This document shows, in pieces, positions 62,661 through 64,000 of a stretch of DNA of 64,000 bases. Below the pieces are notes generated by a model. The model ran no database searches and was not told the origin of the DNA. It saw nothing but the letters and a program-made list of their open reading frames with translations. The position numbers and the translations under genes were made by a program. The DNA lies in the NCBI GenBank assembly GCA_937941455.1, contig CALDHM010000027.1:1-64000 (forward strand), written 5' to 3'. Position 1 is the stretch's first letter. Each line of letters starts with the position of its first letter. Origin of the DNA: an uncultured Pirellulaceae bacterium. GTDB taxonomy: Bacteria; Planctomycetota; Planctomycetia; Pirellulales; Pirellulaceae.

Positions 62661-63029
62661 TTAGATGACTTCGTTGGCCAAGCTAACAATTTTCATAAAG
62701 TTACGATCTCGCAACTCGCGGGCGACTGCTCCGAAAATACGGGTGCCGCGCGGATTGTTGTCTTTGTCGATGATCACTGCCGCGTTCGAATCGAAGCGGA
62801 TATAGCTGCCATCCTCGCGTCGTGTCGATTTCTTCGTTCGCACGATCACGGCCCGCACGACGGCCTTTTTCTTGATTTCGCTTCCGGGAATCACGCTTTT
62901 GACACTGCAAATGATGATGTCCCCCAGCCGAGCGAAGCGGCGGCGAGATCCGCCCAGGACCTTGATGCACATCAATTCCTTCGCGCCCGTGTTGTCTGCA
63001 ACGTGCAATCGACTTTCTTGTTGGATCAT
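62661..63029 (-). CDS. rplN: 50S ribosomal protein L14
   Basis: 122 residues. Begins [21 protein letters not shown], and includes [41 protein letters not shown], and [27 protein letters not shown]. It is a standard L14, bridging subunits in the ribosome. Gene order next to rplE is unusual because rplX is missing between them. Confidence 0.97.
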   Translation of the reverse strand: MIQQESRLHVADNTGAKELMCIKVLGGSRRRFARLGDIIICSVKSVIPGSEIKKKAVVRAVIVRTKKSTRREDGSYIRFDSNAAVIIDKDNNPRGTRIFGAVARELRDRNFMKIVSLANEVI

Positions 63030-63114
63030 GTTGTTGACCTAAATTCTGATTCAAAATTCACTCGTGCTGTCCGACCTTGGGCTGGGCGACTTGTCCCGCT
63101 GGGACGAGTCCCGA

Positions 63115-63417
63115 TCAGACACCGCCCGCGCCGGCGGCATCTTCCGCTGGCAACGCATCCTTCAAAGAGACGTCCCCGCTTTTGGCGATCACCTCAACCA
63201 ATTGCCACCGCTTGGTGCGCGACAAGGGACGGGACTCGACGATCCGGACGGTATCGCCGATCGCCGATTGATTGTTTTCATCGTGGACATGGCAAACCGT
63301 GCGGTGCCGCACGAACTTGCCGTATTTCGGGTGGCGGACCTTGCGGCTGATTTCGACCACTCGGGTCTTTTGCATCTTGTCGCTGGTAACCTGGCCGATT
63401 AATTCACGTTTTGGCAT
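63115..63417 (-). CDS. rpsQ: 30S ribosomal protein S17
   Basis: 100 residues. RELIGQVTSDKMQKTRVVEISRKV at the start and HDENNQSAIGDTVRIVESRPLSRTKRWQLVEVI at the centre are the S17 signature. A C-terminal Ala/Gly/Asp tail of about 15 residues is longer than usual. Confidence 0.96.
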   Translation of the reverse strand: MPKRELIGQVTSDKMQKTRVVEISRKVRHPKYGKFVRHRTVCHVHDENNQSAIGDTVRIVESRPLSRTKRWQLVEVIAKSGDVSLKDALPAEDAAGAGGV

Positions 63418-63457
63418 GGCACTACTCGAACTGATAACTCACTGACTGGGGGCGCGA

Positions 63458-63673
63458 TTAATGGGCGACTTTTCTGGCCCGCTCGGTTTGAATCGTTTTA
63501 ATTCGTGCGATGAGGCGGCGGTTGCGGCGAACCTCAGAGGGAGAATCCAGCCGATCGGTTTGCGATTGGACCCGCAGCTTGAACAGCCTGGTGTTGGCTT
63601 CGCGCAAGCTGGCGGCCAATTGCTCGTCGCTCATTTGCCGCAAGGCGGCAGCACTGTTTTCTTTATCTTTCAT
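63458..63673 (-). CDS. rpmC: 50S ribosomal protein L29
   Basis: 71 residues of a helical L29: LRQMSDEQLAASLREANTRLFKLRVQ and RRNRRLIARIKTIQTERA. It lies at the tunnel exit of the ribosome. Standard order rplP-rpmC-rpsQ is kept. Confidence 0.94.
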   Translation of the reverse strand: MKDKENSAAALRQMSDEQLAASLREANTRLFKLRVQSQTDRLDSPSEVRRNRRLIARIKTIQTERARKVAH

Positions 63674-63757
63674 GGCTTTCGTCTCGTTAAATTTTGTTCG
63701 GTAAGGACTGCCTGCGGTGGTCCTGGCGGCTGTCTCTCCCGGGGAGAACCTCGGCTT

Positions 63758-64000
63758 TTAGTGCGTGCGGCGCTTGACCATCCGCACGCGCAGCGGCAGT
63801 TTGTGGGCCAAACGAGCGAAACAGATCTTCGCTTGGGCCTCGGTGACCCCACCCAACTCGTACAGGATCGTACCGCGGCGAATGGTGGCAACCCAGTGCG
63901 CGGGTTCCCCTTTCCCCTTACCCATCCGCGTCTCCAGGGGACGGGAGGTGATGGAGCGGTGGGGGAACACGCGAATGTACAGACGACCTTCTCCGCGGAT
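63758..64000 (-). CDS. rplP: 50S ribosomal protein L16, partial (5' end outside window)
   Basis: The C-terminal 80 codons are present and the frame stays open to the right edge, where GEGRLYIRVFPHRSIT precedes the part that could be taken as a start; the true start is outside the window. RMGKGKGEPAHWVA and RRGTILYELGGVTEAQAKICFARLAHKLPLRVRMV are the L16 signature. It binds 23S rRNA at the tRNA A site. Confidence 0.95.
   Translation of the reverse strand: MRGEGRLYIRVFPHRSITSRPLETRMGKGKGEPAHWVATIRRGTILYELGGVTEAQAKICFARLAHKLPLRVRMVKRRTH

Noticed and set aside
1-64000. CRISPR array, prophage, integron or defence island
   Set aside because: I saw no regularly spaced repeats, phage structural genes, integrase, restriction enzymes or Cas-like proteins in this window.

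Overview
The window looks like chromosomal DNA of a planctomycete, most likely from the Pirellula/Blastopirellula/Rhodopirellula group. Evidence: two sets of the planctomycete secreted families DUF1501 and DUF1549/DUF1553 with PSCyt1-type haem motifs, a tandem DUF1080 protein, a PPC-domain protein, many Tat-like or Sec-like signal peptides, short loosely packed operons, and an spc ribosomal operon without rplX or rpmD. Family assignments come from reading translated sequence; no database search was run.

Layout. (1) 1-1400: decayed sequence on the 3' side of a tRNA-Ser(CGA), with the edge of a possible IS66-type gene and a reading frame broken by three stops. (2) 1.5-15.5 kb: sugar-related genes (Gfo/Idh/MocA oxidoreductase, two xylose-isomerase-like TIM barrels, a phosphomannose-isomerase-like cupin, a DUF4432 mutarotase-like protein, a sialate O-acetylesterase), interrupted by a DUF1549/1553 plus DUF1501 pair and a ThrE-type exporter. 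(3) 15.7-19.2 kb: a Wzz/GumC polysaccharide co-polymerase and an O-antigen ligase/polymerase behind a good promoter, then a DUF2237 gene. (4) 19.4-28.2 kb: a secreted hypothetical protein, a small c-type cytochrome, epmA, then the housekeeping run tpiA-secG-yicC-gmk-rpoZ-coaC-coaB-MFS. (5) 28.3-36 kb: an EF-hand protein, a large TPR protein with zinc ribbon and GYF_2-like domain, a ZIP transporter, an SRPBCC protein and the DUF1080 protein. (6) 36.2-39.6 kb: a C-terminally shortened MnmE-like GTPase, coaX, obg and rpmA. (7) 39.8-43.3 kb: a secreted hypothetical protein, an S41 peptidase and a TAG-interrupted small frame. (8) 43.4-52.4 kb: a minus-strand operon of four large exported proteins (DUF1501, PPC, BIG2-like/DUF1549/DUF1553, WD40 plus coiled coil), two with CxxCH haem motifs. 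(9) 53-57.4 kb: a 35-residue membrane protein, a secreted alpha/beta hydrolase, an MBL hydrolase and an aldo/keto reductase. (10) 57.7-64 kb: the spc operon on the minus strand from secY back to a partial rplP.

Findings most worth a second look: the four-gene exported haem-protein operon; a dispersed ~100 bp MITE-like repeat seen three times (two clear copies, one partial), one copy lying inside that operon; intrinsic terminators placed only a few tens of bases before secG and obg; the shortened MnmE-like GTPase; the missing rplX; and three otherwise coding-like frames broken by stop codons.
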